From: Thalassoglobus sp. JC818 | GTDB taxonomy: Bacteria; Planctomycetota; Planctomycetia; Planctomycetales; Planctomycetaceae | Assembly: GCF_040717535.1 (NCBI RefSeq) | Contig: NZ_JBFEFI010000001.1 | Location: 1,197,986-1,261,985 of the forward strand | Length of the DNA stretch: 64,000 nucleotides | Direction: 5' to 3' | In this document: positions 53,305 to 63,059 of the stretch, one piece after another | Layout: every line of letters starts with the position of its first letter | How positions within the stretch are numbered: the first letter of the stretch is position 1 | The notes under the pieces: generated by a model | The model's input: the letters and a program-made list of their open reading frames with translations, nothing else | What the model was told of the DNA's origin: nothing | The model's database searches: none | Program-made: the position numbers and the translations under genes

Positions 53305-54204
53305 ATGTCGGACTCGCACCGAGCACGCATCCTGCCCATGCCAACTCAGCAACACCGGATCGGACTTCTGGCCGGTTGGGGCCGATTCCCTGTGCACTTT
53401 GCCCAAGCCGCTCAGGCACAGGGTTATTCCGTGCAGTGCATGGGAATCGAAGGCATGGTCTCTGAAGAGCTGGCTGACGTTTGCGACGACTTCCGAACTG
53501 CTCCACTGGCCCGAATTGGTAATGCGATTCGTTACTTTCATCGCCGCAAAGTCGAGAACGCAGTGATGGCGGGGAAAGTCGAAAAGCGAGTTCTATTCGA
53601 CCCGTTTCGTCTCTGGCGACTCTGGCCGGACTTGCGAACGATCAACATGTGGCTTCGTCACTGCACCAATAAGAAGGACGACACCCTGCTATTGGCGGTG
53701 ATTCGGGAATTTGAGCGGGACGGCATTCACTTTCGGTCCGCGTTGGATTTTTGCCCGGAGATTCTTGTGAAACATGGATTTCTCACTCAACGACATCCGT
53801 CCGCTTCCCAATGGAAAGACATCCATTTCGGCTGGGAACTCGCCAAGCGGATGGGAGACCTCGACATCGGTCAAACCGTCGTTGTGAATGACACAGCTGT
53901 CATTGCTGTTGAGGCCATCGAAGGGACCGACGAGTGTATTCGTCGCGCTGGGACGCTTTGCCGCCGCGGCGGAATGACCGTCGTCAAAGTCGCCAAGCCG
54001 AACCAGGACTTGCGTTTTGACGTCCCGACGATCGGTCTGCAAACCATCCAAACGATGCGAGAGTCTGGCGCACGCATTCTCGCGATCGAGTCCGGCATGA
54101 CAATCCTGCTCGACGAGCAGGAAGTTTTGAACCTGGCCAACAAGCTCGGAATCGCCATCGTTTCGGTGAAGGGTGAAGAGCTTCGACTGCGTGCTGTCGC
54201 CTGA
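53305..54204 (+). CDS. lpxI: UDP-2,3-diacylglucosamine pyrophosphatase LpxI
   Basis: 299 aa of the DUF1009/LpxI family: IGLLAGWGRFPVHFAQAAQA, MGIEGM, NAVMAGKVEKRVLFDPFR, KKDDTLLLAVIREFERDGI, QTVVVNDTAVIAVEAIEGTD, FDVPTIGLQTIQTMRESGAR. It hydrolyses UDP-diacylglucosamine to lipid X, the step after LpxA-C-D, and replaces LpxH. Adjacent lpxD and lpxI support a complete lipid A pathway. An alternative ATG is at 53338. Confidence 0.95.
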   Translation: MSDSHRARILPMPTQQHRIGLLAGWGRFPVHFAQAAQAQGYSVQCMGIEGMVSEELADVCDDFRTAPLARIGNAIRYFHRRKVENAVMAGKVEKRVLFDPFRLWRLWPDLRTINMWLRHCTNKKDDTLLLAVIREFERDGIHFRSALDFCPEILVKHGFLTQRHPSASQWKDIHFGWELAKRMGDLDIGQTVVVNDTAVIAVEAIEGTDECIRRAGTLCRRGGMTVVKVAKPNQDLRFDVPTIGLQTIQTMRESGARILAIESGMTILLDEQEVLNLANKLGIAIVSVKGEELRLRAVA

Positions 54205-54237
54205 TCCAAGCGACTCAATCGTCGAGTCGACGATGCC

Positions 54238-54660
54238 TCAACTCGCCGGTGTTTCTTCGATCACTGCGCGATACTCCTCCGGAATCTGAATCGACTCAAG
54301 CGATCCTTCAATTCCGCAGATGCAGCAGGCAGTCTTCATTCTTCCGTAAGCGAGACGTTTATCTCCCCGGAAGAACTCTGCATAGAACGTCAGCGACTTA
54401 TAGCCGATTCTCTCAACGCGCAAGCGGATCTCCAGTTCATCTTCATGAAAAGCTGGGGCTTCAAAGTGGCACGACGCAGAGACTCGGGGCCAGCCGATGT
54501 AGCTTCCATCGGACCGTTTCTGCATGATCGTCAGTCCAAGCGAGCGAAAGTACTCGTGCTCTGCCTCTTCCATCCAGCGATAGAAGTTGGAAAAGTGGAC
54601 AATGCCAGCCATATCAGTGTTGGCGAATTCAACTCGCCTGCGTGCAATAAACTCCGCCAT
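54238..54660 (-). CDS. Hotdog-fold acyl-CoA thioesterase (4HBT family)
   Basis: 140 aa from ATG 54660; the frame extends to 54819 without protein character. RRRVEFANTDMAGIVHFSNF is the 4HBT/YbgC signature, with the catalytic Asp (D17 in the DMAGIVHFSNF block) and the hotdog helix YRWMEEAEHEYFRSLGL. It should hydrolyse acyl-CoA or hydroxybenzoyl-CoA-type thioesters in the cytoplasm. It converges with lpxI and is divergent from larB. Confidence 0.92.
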   Translation of the reverse strand: MAEFIARRRVEFANTDMAGIVHFSNFYRWMEEAEHEYFRSLGLTIMQKRSDGSYIGWPRVSASCHFEAPAFHEDELEIRLRVERIGYKSLTFYAEFFRGDKRLAYGRMKTACCICGIEGSLESIQIPEEYRAVIEETPAS

Positions 54661-54907
54661 CAGCGTTCTTTCGATCGGCGTCCCAAACGTGACTGTTGAC
54701 ACATTCTTCGACTCGGGACCGTGTTCTAAGTATGAATATTGGTACTCATCAATTGATTGAGTGGAATTCCGTGGGAATTGAGTCGACCTCGCAGTGAAAA
54801 CAAAGTCGATTGCGATCACGGTTGGTCGTCACGTCCTCCGTAAGTTGATAGTTTAGACAGACTGTCACGAAACACGAATCCACCTGTCGAAATGTGTACG
54901 ACTTCGC

Positions 54908-55684
54908 ATGAATTCTGGTCGCAACGAATCTGAAATCCGCCAACTTCTGGAATCTCTACTTGCTGGTGAGCAATCGATTGACGCAGCCGCCCGGCAACTG
55001 GCGCAACAATCCTCGACGACCACTTCCATCGGCTCAGACGCTGAAGTTCGACTCGACGTCGGTCGACAAACTCGATGCGGCTTCCCGGAAGTTGTATACG
55101 CTCCGGGAAAAACCAACGAACAAATCGTCACCGCGTTTCGAATGCTGCAAGACGCTGACCAGAACTGTCTCGCGACACGTTGCGACGCTGAACAAGCTGA
55201 GGCGATTCTCTCCGAGTTTCCCGAAGCCATCCATCATCCCGCAGCACGGACTGTTCGAATTCAACGACACTTCGAACAGACAGGCAAAGTTGCCGTCATC
55301 ACAGCTGGCACATCCGACCGTCCTGTCGCGCTGGAAGCAGTTGAGACACTCACCTGGATGAACATCCAGAACGATCTTTTCATTGATGTCGGTGTCGCTG
55401 GTCCGCAGCGTTTTCTGGCGGTCAAAGATGAACTCGCTGATTGCGATGCAGTCGTTGTCGTCGCAGGAATGGAAGGAGCACTGCCTTCGATGGTCGCAGG
55501 TTGGCTCAGTTGTCCCGTCGTCGCCGTCCCGACAAGCGTCGGATACGGAGCATCTTTTTCAGGCGTGGCTGCACTGCTGTCCATGCTCAACAGCTGCGCT
55601 TCGAACGTGACCGTGGTCAATATCGATGCTGGCTTTAAAGGGGGATTCGTAGCTGGGCTGATTGCTTCGAATTGTCATCGATAA
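54908..55684 (+). CDS. larB: Nickel-pincer cofactor biosynthesis protein LarB
   Basis: 258 aa of the AIR carboxylase-like LarB family: ESEIRQLLESLLAGEQSIDA, GFPEVVYAPGKTNEQI, VAVITAGTSDRPVALEAVET, DVGVAGPQR, VVVAGMEGALPSMVAGWLSC, PVVAVPTSVGYGASFSGVAA, LLSMLNSCASNVTVVNIDAG. LarB carboxylates nicotinic acid adenine dinucleotide for the nickel-pincer nucleotide used by LarA. LarC and LarE are not in the window, so the pathway must be completed elsewhere. Confidence 0.96.
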   Translation: MNSGRNESEIRQLLESLLAGEQSIDAAARQLAQQSSTTTSIGSDAEVRLDVGRQTRCGFPEVVYAPGKTNEQIVTAFRMLQDADQNCLATRCDAEQAEAILSEFPEAIHHPAARTVRIQRHFEQTGKVAVITAGTSDRPVALEAVETLTWMNIQNDLFIDVGVAGPQRFLAVKDELADCDAVVVVAGMEGALPSMVAGWLSCPVVAVPTSVGYGASFSGVAALLSMLNSCASNVTVVNIDAGFKGGFVAGLIASNCHR

Positions 55685-55948
55685 ACACGTTAGCACCGGT
55701 TCTGAGGGCTTCTGTTCGAATCGGTGAGCCTGTTTTGTCCTGATTTTGCAACATTCGTCGGGGCTCAAATCGAAGTTTCTTATTGAATCAATTCCGGTCA
55801 AAAGCTAATTTTTGATTTGGAGTTGCCTCGCAGCTGTTTTGAAGCAGATGAATGGTCCGATTCGAAATTCGCTTCAAACATTTCGCGGGACACTATGAGA
55901 AGTTGTCGGGATTGGGCTCTGTGAGTTGCCACTGTTGGGAAGAGATCG

Positions 55949-56968
55949 ATGGAACTGTGGAAGGTGGTCTTATACGCGTTCACAATTGTCATCGGGGTCA
56001 TTTTTGTCGTCGCGGTGAATATCGAGAAGGAAGACAAAGGTCCTCGTACAATTGCCGCTTCGAATGAGAAGTCACATTCGGATTCTGAGCGAATCGACAA
56101 ACCTGAACAAAACGCGCTCAACGAATCGCCTGCAGAGAAAAATATCGACGAACAAGCCGACGTCGACGAGGCTACCGAAGAACCAGACGAGACAATGGCG
56201 AGCAGCCTGACATTCGGTGCTGCGGGATTCAATTCGATCCCAGCTTCATCTCCTCCAGCTGCAAAAGAATCACCGGAGCCATCGGCAGCTACTGAAGTCG
56301 TCGAGAGTCCGAAGCAAGCAGAGGGCTCAGACGATCATTCGATCGATGACGAACACGTGCTGCCGGTCTCGTCCGTTGAAGTGGTCGATACTCTGCTGAC
56401 AACCGTTTACAACCAGTTCACCAATCGAGACTCCGTTCAGGTCCGCCACTCCTGGAAGAACGTCGGTGAGCATTCGATTCGGGCCATTGATGTTCGATAC
56501 ACCTTTCGAGACGTGAACGGGAAACCAATCGAAATTCAGGAGTATCGACCTTACGCCGCAAAACTAGGGACAACGGGAATCCCACCCGGTCAAACAGACA
56601 TGACTCCTAAGGGCGAAGGCTTAACGCTGAAAGTGTTAGATCGAATTCCGCAATCAGTCGATGTTGAAGTTCTCGGCGTCTATCGTCGTTGGCACCCTGA
56701 CGATGACTTGCCGGATCTGGCCGCTGAGAAGTTAGCTGCTGCGAAAGAAGATGAGAGAATGCAGCAACAAATCGCAGAGGCGGAAGCTGCCAAAGCTGCG
56801 AAGGAGGAATCGGATCGACGAGCAGAGAACAAGCTGAAACTGACTCGCAAAGTGATTCGAGAACATCCGAGATTGGCGAAAGAATGGTTGGAGAAACTGA
56901 TCGCTGAATTTCCTGATTCACCAGCCGCCGAGGAGGCCCGCACTCTTCTTGAGAATGCGAGCAACTAG
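55949..56968 (+). CDS. Membrane-anchored protein of unknown function
   Basis: A 339-aa protein with one N-terminal helix (VVLYAFTIVIGVIFVVAVNI), an acidic Ser/Glu/Pro-rich disordered stretch (about 25-130), a beta-sandwich-like middle domain (VQVRHSWKNVGEHSIRAIDV, RYTFRDVNGKPI) and a charged helical C-terminus (LAKEWLEKLIAEFPDSPAAE) recalling a TPR/YbgF-type repeat. No family recognised. GGAAGAG lies 6 nt before the ATG. The domain would be periplasmic. Confidence 0.8.
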   Translation: MELWKVVLYAFTIVIGVIFVVAVNIEKEDKGPRTIAASNEKSHSDSERIDKPEQNALNESPAEKNIDEQADVDEATEEPDETMASSLTFGAAGFNSIPASSPPAAKESPEPSAATEVVESPKQAEGSDDHSIDDEHVLPVSSVEVVDTLLTTVYNQFTNRDSVQVRHSWKNVGEHSIRAIDVRYTFRDVNGKPIEIQEYRPYAAKLGTTGIPPGQTDMTPKGEGLTLKVLDRIPQSVDVEVLGVYRRWHPDDDLPDLAAEKLAAAKEDERMQQQIAEAEAAKAAKEESDRRAENKLKLTRKVIREHPRLAKEWLEKLIAEFPDSPAAEEARTLLENASN

Positions 56969-57028
56969 ATCATTTCCATCATTGATGATCAGCACTCAAC
57001 TCAACGCAAAAATAACCACAGAGTTCCT

Positions 57029-57850
57029 CTATCTCGAATGGTCATCCTCAGCACGGATTCCGGTTTCGATGCCGTCCAGATAGCAGGTCATTGAATGATC
57101 GGCGAGGAGATCGAACTCCCCTTTCTTAAGTCCTGTCCAGAACCCGTTCCAACAGTCTTGAGCATACTGAGCTTTGGAAACGCGTCCGTACTGACCGTTT
57201 GAATCGATGTACATCAGCTTTCCAGTGTGTCGATATCCAAGCCACATGGGGGGCACGCGTGTTACCAAGTCATTGTTATTGACCCAGCGATAGTGCGTAA
57301 GCGGGACCGAATTAACGAAGCGTTTGTTGCCGACTCGAGGACTCCCGAACGTGTGCAGTTCCATTGGAGCAGGGTCCAATTTTGCCTGATGGCAACGTCC
57401 TGCGCAAATTGTGGCCATTGCTCCCCCCAGCGAGTGCCCAGTGAACCATAACGTCTTACGGTTCGCTTCGAGTTCTTTAAAGAGTTGTGGCCAGAGGTCG
57501 TCGACTTCCTGCTTGAACCCTCGATGCACGCGGCCCACTGTTTCCGCTACAGCCATCGTCGCATTGACGTCGGCCTTCAGGTCATTCCACTCTGTCGGTT
57601 CCGTTCCCCGACAGGCGACGATGCAGTCCCATTCTGTTTTGAAGACGTATGCCTGCGCTCCATCCTCTTCGACGAATAACGTTTCCAACAGCTGAAGAGG
57701 ACGCACAGTCGACTGAGCGCTATCTTCGTCCAGATACGCGATATAGGCCAGTTCACCCAGGACCAAAGAACGCTGCAATTCAGAGCGATCAGAAAGTGGC
57801 CCAGTCAACGGTGCCGATCGAAACTGGTAATCCGGCTCCGACGAACTCAT
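57029..57850 (-). CDS. Class 3 lipase family protein
   Basis: A 273-aa alpha/beta hydrolase (Lipase_3, PF01764-like) without signal peptide. VACRGTEPTEWNDLKADVNA is the oxyanion region; the nucleophile elbow is LWFTGHSLGGAMATICAGRC (S140); FGSPRVGNKRFV and RWVNNNDLVTRVPP supply the Asp; the His is probably in the late DHSMTCYL. It should cleave acylglycerols or related esters. It faces the 55949 gene end to end. Confidence 0.93.
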   Translation of the reverse strand: MSSSEPDYQFRSAPLTGPLSDRSELQRSLVLGELAYIAYLDEDSAQSTVRPLQLLETLFVEEDGAQAYVFKTEWDCIVACRGTEPTEWNDLKADVNATMAVAETVGRVHRGFKQEVDDLWPQLFKELEANRKTLWFTGHSLGGAMATICAGRCHQAKLDPAPMELHTFGSPRVGNKRFVNSVPLTHYRWVNNNDLVTRVPPMWLGYRHTGKLMYIDSNGQYGRVSKAQYAQDCWNGFWTGLKKGEFDLLADHSMTCYLDGIETGIRAEDDHSR

Positions 57851-58138
57851 CTCTACCCCATTTCGTCAATGGACAGGTCATCCAGGGAAGACTTCGATTG
57901 AACAAGTGCTGATCGTACCCCTCTGGTGACAGATGTCCATCAAACGTAAGCAAAATCGACGATGAAAAACCTGAGAATTCCGAACCAATTTCAGCGACGA
58001 AGAGTTCCGTCTCCGCGATTTCCGAGCGGCTGAATGCCAGTTCATCAGCGAACAGAACCAAACAGCATGGGTAACAAATTCGGAAGTGAATCACGCAAAC
58101 TGAGTGCTGAGGTCGTCTCATATTCTGCCATAAAACGC

Positions 58139-58172
58139 GAAAGCCTCACCGGGATGGCTCGGCGAGGCTTTC
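58139..58172 (-). terminator. Hairpin, probable terminator of the 58377-58808 gene
   Basis: GAAAGCCTC / GAGGCTTTC, 9-bp perfect stem with a structured loop. On the minus strand it is followed by GCGTTTTATGG. It lies about 200 bp after the minus-strand gene at 58377-58808; 57851-58138 otherwise shows nothing. Confidence 0.6.
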
Positions 58173-58376
58173 TCTAGGATCAACACTTGGCATTCAATTG
58201 AGTTGCGAGATGAATGATCCTCCTTTCTCGTTGCAGGACAGATGAAACGACTGACTGAATTCGAAGTGTCGCTGACCACTTCCCGCTCTTTTTGAACTGG
58301 TGATTGCTGACAGGTCTTCCGAGTCACAGCAATCGGTCACGATCAATCACTGACATGAGCGCGGAGGTGAATGTGA

Positions 58377-58808
58377 TCAGTCGATGACGGTTTCCGGCTC
58401 CCCTTCTTCTTTCCGGTTTTGATCATTCGAGACCATCGACTGTCTCGGCTGCTTGACCTCTTTCTGCACTTGAGGAGAGGTCGCTGCTGGCTGAGTGACG
58501 ACGGGTTGGCTCTTCGCAGGCTGCGTCACAATCGTTCGAGTTCTGACGTTCTGATTGGGATAGATGACATAGTTTCGATTCCAGAAGAAGTTGCGACTCG
58601 GTGCAATCATCTGCTGTGGCTGAGTCACTGTTCGATTGGAACGAGTTGTCGTCTGGCCAGAGCTCGATGATCGCTGCCAGAAACCATGTCCCGGTCGCTG
58701 ACGACGTTCCGCGACAGATCTTGTTCGTCCTTGAGCTTCCGCAATATCGGCTGCGACGAACAAAGCCAACAACAACGCAGATAGAGTCAACGAAGTGAAA
58801 CGATTCAT
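58377..58808 (-). CDS. Small secreted basic protein
   Basis: A 143-aa protein with a signal peptide (LTLSALLLALFVAADIAEA), then low-complexity Arg/Gln/Ser/Thr sequence (QRSSSSGQTTTRSNRTVTQP) with a short FFWNRNYVIYPNQN core. Likely disordered; no family. AAGGA lies 8 nt before the ATG. Confidence 0.75.
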   Translation of the reverse strand: MNRFTSLTLSALLLALFVAADIAEAQGRTRSVAERRQRPGHGFWQRSSSSGQTTTRSNRTVTQPQQMIAPSRNFFWNRNYVIYPNQNVRTRTIVTQPAKSQPVVTQPAATSPQVQKEVKQPRQSMVSNDQNRKEEGEPETVID

Positions 58809-59283
58809 TGAACAATCCTTCCCTCTTTTTCCGGACTGATCATCAACGTGTCAGGCTGCGGGCGACAACGCCTGAAGACAATACGCCGGAAGTTTTGTGT
58901 TCCATCCAGCCCGAACGTTCGTCTGGATGCGATGATCTGCGAATCAGAATTTGCGAACTGCGTGCCAGCGGATGCCGGGACGAGGCCGGATTCGAGTTCG
59001 AAAATTCCGAGGGAATTCACCAAAGCGACAAACTTCCTTTCTCATTTGAACTTAGATTGCGCGCGTCTTGGTCTTCTCTCTCAGAGCAAAAATGGGAATG
59101 AGCTTTCCCATCGAGATGATGTAAATTGCAGCACAAGTAAGAAGAAGAAATCCGGGATTAGCTGTCAGCCCGCATCGACAGTGTCGCCAACCAGAGACAA
59201 GTGTGTGACAACGATTGGCGACACCGCCTCAAAACTCAGGATTTCATGCACTCTTCGAAATCCTCTTCACGGACTCAATACAA
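58809..59283. other. Gene-free stretch
   Basis: About 475 bp. A 166-codon plus-strand frame (58848-59348) exists, but its Ser/Arg/Lys/Cys-rich random composition argues against a gene. I see no RNA gene or repeat. Confidence 0.5.
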
Positions 59284-59315
59284 CGACTTCGACCTCATCG
59301 AGGAGGCCGAAGTCG
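59284..59315 (-). terminator. Hairpin downstream of the small membrane protein
   Basis: On the minus strand CGACTTCG-G-CCTC pairs with GAGG-T-CGAAGTCG (13 bp including a G-T wobble) around CTCGAT, followed by TTGTATTG. It lies 30 bp past the stop of the small membrane protein. Confidence 0.65.
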
Positions 59316-59344
59316 AATGAATCCGCACGAACGATGAAAACCGT

Positions 59345-59614
59345 TTAGTTCAGCCAACGAGGATACGCGATCGCTGCGATAACACCCAGAATCGCTGGAA
59401 CAACGGTGATCACAACGAACCAGACGACCATCTGGATAATCTTGCGGTTTTCGCGGTCACACGATTCACTAGGTGTCAAATACCGCTTGCGACGGTAGTT
59501 TTCTCGCGACACCCTCGACAGGCGATCGATGTCCGATTGACGTGCATGCGGCCAGACGGGCGTCTCAACTGGTGAATTGTCCCTGCCAACTTTCGGAACC
59601 ATTTTCGCAATCAT
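59345..59614 (-). CDS. Small membrane protein of unknown function
   Basis: An 89-aa protein: a charged, Arg-rich cytoplasmic stretch (QSDIDRLSRVSRENYRRKRY) followed by a single C-terminal transmembrane helix (IIQMVVWFVVITVVPAILGV) and a short tail ending YPRWLN. AAGGAG lies 7 nt before the ATG, strong support for a real gene. No family recognised. Confidence 0.85.
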   Translation of the reverse strand: MIAKMVPKVGRDNSPVETPVWPHARQSDIDRLSRVSRENYRRKRYLTPSESCDRENRKIIQMVVWFVVITVVPAILGVIAAIAYPRWLN

Positions 59615-59803
59615 GATTCAGCTCCTTGAGTTGTGCGAACGGGGTTGAGTTATCCAACGCAATCGCTGTTCGCGTCCAGAAAAGTCTTGTCGACACGATT
59701 CACAATGAATTGTAACGACTCGAGAACTCCAAGACGGTAACGCAAAACAGACTCCAAGCAGAAAAATTACAACAAACTGTCAACAGCGAGCGACAGTCTG
59801 AAT

Positions 59804-61276
59804 TTACTCGCCGTTTTTCTCAACGGGATTGCGAAACTCTGCAGCTTTAAGATCGTGCTTATTAAGAAGCTTATGTAATCCTTGACGCGACAAATTTGCC
59901 TGACGCGCTGCTTCAGAAACGTTTCCTGAACATGCTTTGAGAAGTCCAACGAGATATTGATGCTCCGCTTGATCGATGGCTTCTTCGCGTGTCTGGACTT
60001 CCTTCGATTCACTTTGAGGTTCGACGAGATCAATCGAAGCTTTCAGGATCGGCACTGCCTCGTGAACCGGGGAGTCAATTTTCCCCTGGCTGCGAATTCG
60101 TTCGGGAAGATCTGCTGTTGTGATTTCATCACTGTTGCTCAGCGCAATGGCTCGATCCATCACATTTCGCAGTTCGCGAATGTTTCCGGGCCATGCATAT
60201 GACATCAATGCCGCCTGTGACTCTGCAGTTATTTTAAGCGCTGGGGAATCCTCTGGGCGTAACTCTTCGAGAAAATAATCGGCCAATAAAAGAATGTCGT
60301 TTCCACGGTCGCGGAGAGGTGGCAATTCCAGATGGATGACTCCCAATCGGTAGTACAAATCCCGTCGAAACCTGCCGGAAGCGACCTCAAGTTCAAGATC
60401 TCGGTTCGTTGCACAGACAAACCGAGTATCAACCGAAACGGGTATATGACTTCCGACTGGAGTAAACGTCTGTTCCTGGACAGCCCTCAGTAATTTCGCC
60501 TGCAGCGGAGCAGGAAGTTCCCCAAGTTCGTCGAAAAATGCCGTTCCCCCGTCGCACTGTTTCAATAAGCCTTCTGCATCATCAACCGCCCCGGTGAAAG
60601 CTCCCTTTTTGTGTCCGAACAACATCGACTCGAAAAGAGCTTCCGGGACGGAAGTGCAATCGATGACCTGAAACCGCCCTGCCCTCCGATGACTGCGTTC
60701 ATGAATCTCACGCGCAATCACTTCTTTCCCGGTTCCGCTTTCGCCGGTGATGAGCACGTTTGCGTCAGTCGTCGCGACACGATTGATGATCTCGAGAAGT
60801 TCTCGCAGCTTCGCACACTCACCAATGATGCGATTCGATTTCTCCGCCGGCTTCGTTCGACCGCGCGGATACTTGATTTGCGTTCGACGACTGTTGGCCA
60901 AAGCCTTTTTGACACTGTTGAGCAGATCATCAAACTTAACAGGCTTCACCAGATAGTCAGCAATCCCAAGCCGTACGCTCTCAATCGCTGATGGCAGAGT
61001 CGGCACACCGGTTATGACAATCAGCGGAATTTCCGGTTGAAGGTCGCTGTGCTTTCGGAGCAACTCCAACTTGAGATTTCCGGGCATGTTCAAGTCCGAG
61101 AGAACGAGATCAAAGTCTCCCTTCTCTAACTCGGCCAGAGCAGAATTTGCATCGGGGACGCAGACACATTCGAACCCCGACTTTCGCAGCAGCTCACCAG
61201 TCGTCCGAAGAAAAAGAGGTTCATCATCGGCAATGAGAATTCTCTCGGTCTTCTTGTACTCGTCTGAAGCAGCCAT
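59804..61276 (-). CDS. NtrC-family sigma-54-dependent response regulator
   Basis: About 490 aa from ATG 61276 (a GTG three codons upstream is possible). Receiver with IADDEP and phospho-acceptor Asp in [14 protein letters not shown]+ domain with Walker A GESGTGKE, the sigma-54 contact loop KKGAFTGA, Walker [13 protein letters not shown] and the R-finger region [11 protein letters not shown]-terminal Fis-type HTH ([20 protein letters not shown]). It activates sigma-54 promoters when phosphorylated by the PAS kinase directly upstream (124 bp). Confidence 0.96.
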   Translation of the reverse strand: MAASDEYKKTERILIADDEPLFLRTTGELLRKSGFECVCVPDANSALAELEKGDFDLVLSDLNMPGNLKLELLRKHSDLQPEIPLIVITGVPTLPSAIESVRLGIADYLVKPVKFDDLLNSVKKALANSRRTQIKYPRGRTKPAEKSNRIIGECAKLRELLEIINRVATTDANVLITGESGTGKEVIAREIHERSHRRAGRFQVIDCTSVPEALFESMLFGHKKGAFTGAVDDAEGLLKQCDGGTAFFDELGELPAPLQAKLLRAVQEQTFTPVGSHIPVSVDTRFVCATNRDLELEVASGRFRRDLYYRLGVIHLELPPLRDRGNDILLLADYFLEELRPEDSPALKITAESQAALMSYAWPGNIRELRNVMDRAIALSNSDEITTADLPERIRSQGKIDSPVHEAVPILKASIDLVEPQSESKEVQTREEAIDQAEHQYLVGLLKACSGNVSEAARQANLSRQGLHKLLNKHDLKAAEFRNPVEKNGE

Positions 61277-61400
61277 AACACTCACGCTGTTTTCGCATGT
61301 GCCGGAATCGGAACTGGAATTGCCCGCTGTGAACAGCCAATGTCCAGCGACTGACGTAACCCTATCGCTGAAGACGTCGGAAAATCAACGGGACCAGTGA

Positions 61401-62579
61401 TCAAGAGAGTTCCCCGGCCGTGAAGGCCGGGAGGACAACTCGAAACGTGCTGCCTTTTCCGATCTCAGTCTCGACCTCCAGAGTCCCACCCATTGTTTCC
61501 ACCAACGTCTTGGAAACAGCCAGCCCCAACCCCATCCCTTCCTTCAACTCTCCTTTGGTTGTGAAGAAGGGCTCAAAAATGTGAGGGAGAACTTTTTCGT
61601 CGATCCCGCTTCCGTGATCGATGACTTTGATCTCTGTCGACTTCGAATCAGAAGTGACAGCGATCGTCACGACTGAATTCACCGGAGATGCTTGAATCGC
61701 ATTTCTGACGAGGTTGATCAAAACTTGCTTCACCTCCCCTTCAGGCAGACGCAAAATCTCTGTGACCTCGGGCGGACTGACATTCAGCTCAACCTTTCGT
61801 CGACCAGCGACCGGTTCCAGCAGACAAAGCACATCCCGGATCGTGTTCGAGAGAGAAAAATCCACCGGTTGTTGCGGATTCCGACGGTAAAGTTGATACA
61901 TCTGATGAATGATTGAACTGATGCGTTCAATTTCTCGGTCGACCATATCCAAGAGATCGAAGTGTTCGTGCTCCGGATCAATGCTCGAGCGAAAGAGCGC
62001 GAACGCATTGCGAATTCCGGCGAGCGGATTGTTCACCTCATGGGCAACACCAGCCGCGAGTTCCCCGAGTGCTGCCAGTTTCTCCATCTGCTGGCGATGT
62101 TTTTCTAACGTCGCGATCCGAGCCGTTCGTTCTTCGACTAACTGCTCGAGGTGTTCCGCATAGAGCCTCAACTGTTCGCGCAGGCTTTGCCGCTCCGTAA
62201 TATTTCGGACACTTGTTCGAATCCCGAGATGTTGACCATCGTCAGCGTGCATCGGCTGCCAGGAAACAGCCATCCACCGAACTTCTCCGGCAGCCGTCCG
62301 AATCCGGAACTCGACATCGTTCCTAGATTCCCCCGCAACAGCTGAGCGTAACATCTCTTCGACTTTTGTCCGGTCGTCTTCGAACACAATTGGAAGAGGG
62401 TAATCTTCCATCTGAAGACATTCGGTCGGCGAAAAGCCGGTCATTCTGTTGACGGCATCATTGACCCAAACGAGCTTTCCATCGGGATCGTGCCAACTCT
62501 CCCAGTCGTAGGTGAAGTTTGCGACAGCACGGAAATAGACATCGTTCAACGAACGATCTCGAAATGATGAATATGGCAT
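61401..62579 (-). CDS. PAS-domain NtrB-like sensor histidine kinase
   Basis: 392 aa from ATG 62579; the frame opens at 62690 but the early start lacks a ribosome site. One PAS/PAC domain (about 15-130: FTYDWESWHDPDGKLVWVND, RMTGFSPTECLQMED), a short coiled coil, then HisKA GELAAGVAHEVNNPLAGIRN with H180 and ATPase motifs (VLINLVRNAIQAS, DHGSGIDEKVLPHIFEPFFT, TKGELKEGMGLGLAVSKTLV). No membrane helix, so it senses a cytoplasmic signal. Pairs with the downstream NtrC-type regulator. Confidence 0.94.
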   Translation of the reverse strand: MPYSSFRDRSLNDVYFRAVANFTYDWESWHDPDGKLVWVNDAVNRMTGFSPTECLQMEDYPLPIVFEDDRTKVEEMLRSAVAGESRNDVEFRIRTAAGEVRWMAVSWQPMHADDGQHLGIRTSVRNITERQSLREQLRLYAEHLEQLVEERTARIATLEKHRQQMEKLAALGELAAGVAHEVNNPLAGIRNAFALFRSSIDPEHEHFDLLDMVDREIERISSIIHQMYQLYRRNPQQPVDFSLSNTIRDVLCLLEPVAGRRKVELNVSPPEVTEILRLPEGEVKQVLINLVRNAIQASPVNSVVTIAVTSDSKSTEIKVIDHGSGIDEKVLPHIFEPFFTTKGELKEGMGLGLAVSKTLVETMGGTLEVETEIGKGSTFRVVLPAFTAGELS

Positions 62580-63059
62580 CTTCAGTCTTCTGGGTTGTTT
62601 TGACTGCTTGAGCGTGTCGAGAAGCCACTCCGAAAGAATGTTTCTGACAGCCGACTCACTCGAGGAGCGTTGGGGTGGGACCCATCCCAATTGCTTGTTC
62701 AGTTTCTAGAAAACCATTTCGAATAACTCTGACACGATCAATCGCTCGAGAGACTCCCAAATCTGATCGCTCTCCGTCAATCATTTCCAACTCGTGGATT
62801 GGTTCAATCCCACGATTGAGCATTTCCACTCACCACTTTCCTACCGGATTACGAGATTTCATTTTCTGAGACGAAATCCGAAGCACCATGCAATTCTTCC
62901 TTCAGCCCTCTTCCATCGCGAGAACCTGATAAAACTATTGGATGCGAGAGACCCAGACAGCGAGGCCCATTCAGCGATAAACTAATTTCAGAAACAGCAA
63001 TCTCGACGAAGTCGATTTTCCTGCGCTCCGGAATCCATTACTCAACAAGAAGAAAAAAC
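62580..63059. other. Divergent intergenic region
   Basis: About 480 bp between the PAS kinase and the acetyltransferase, transcribed apart. I see no strong hairpin or repeat; it should carry both promoters. Confidence 0.5.

Noticed and set aside
58848..59348. 166-codon plus-strand frame
   Set aside because: No ribosome site, random-like Ser/Arg/Lys/Cys composition, and overlaps the terminator-like hairpin of the minus-strand gene.
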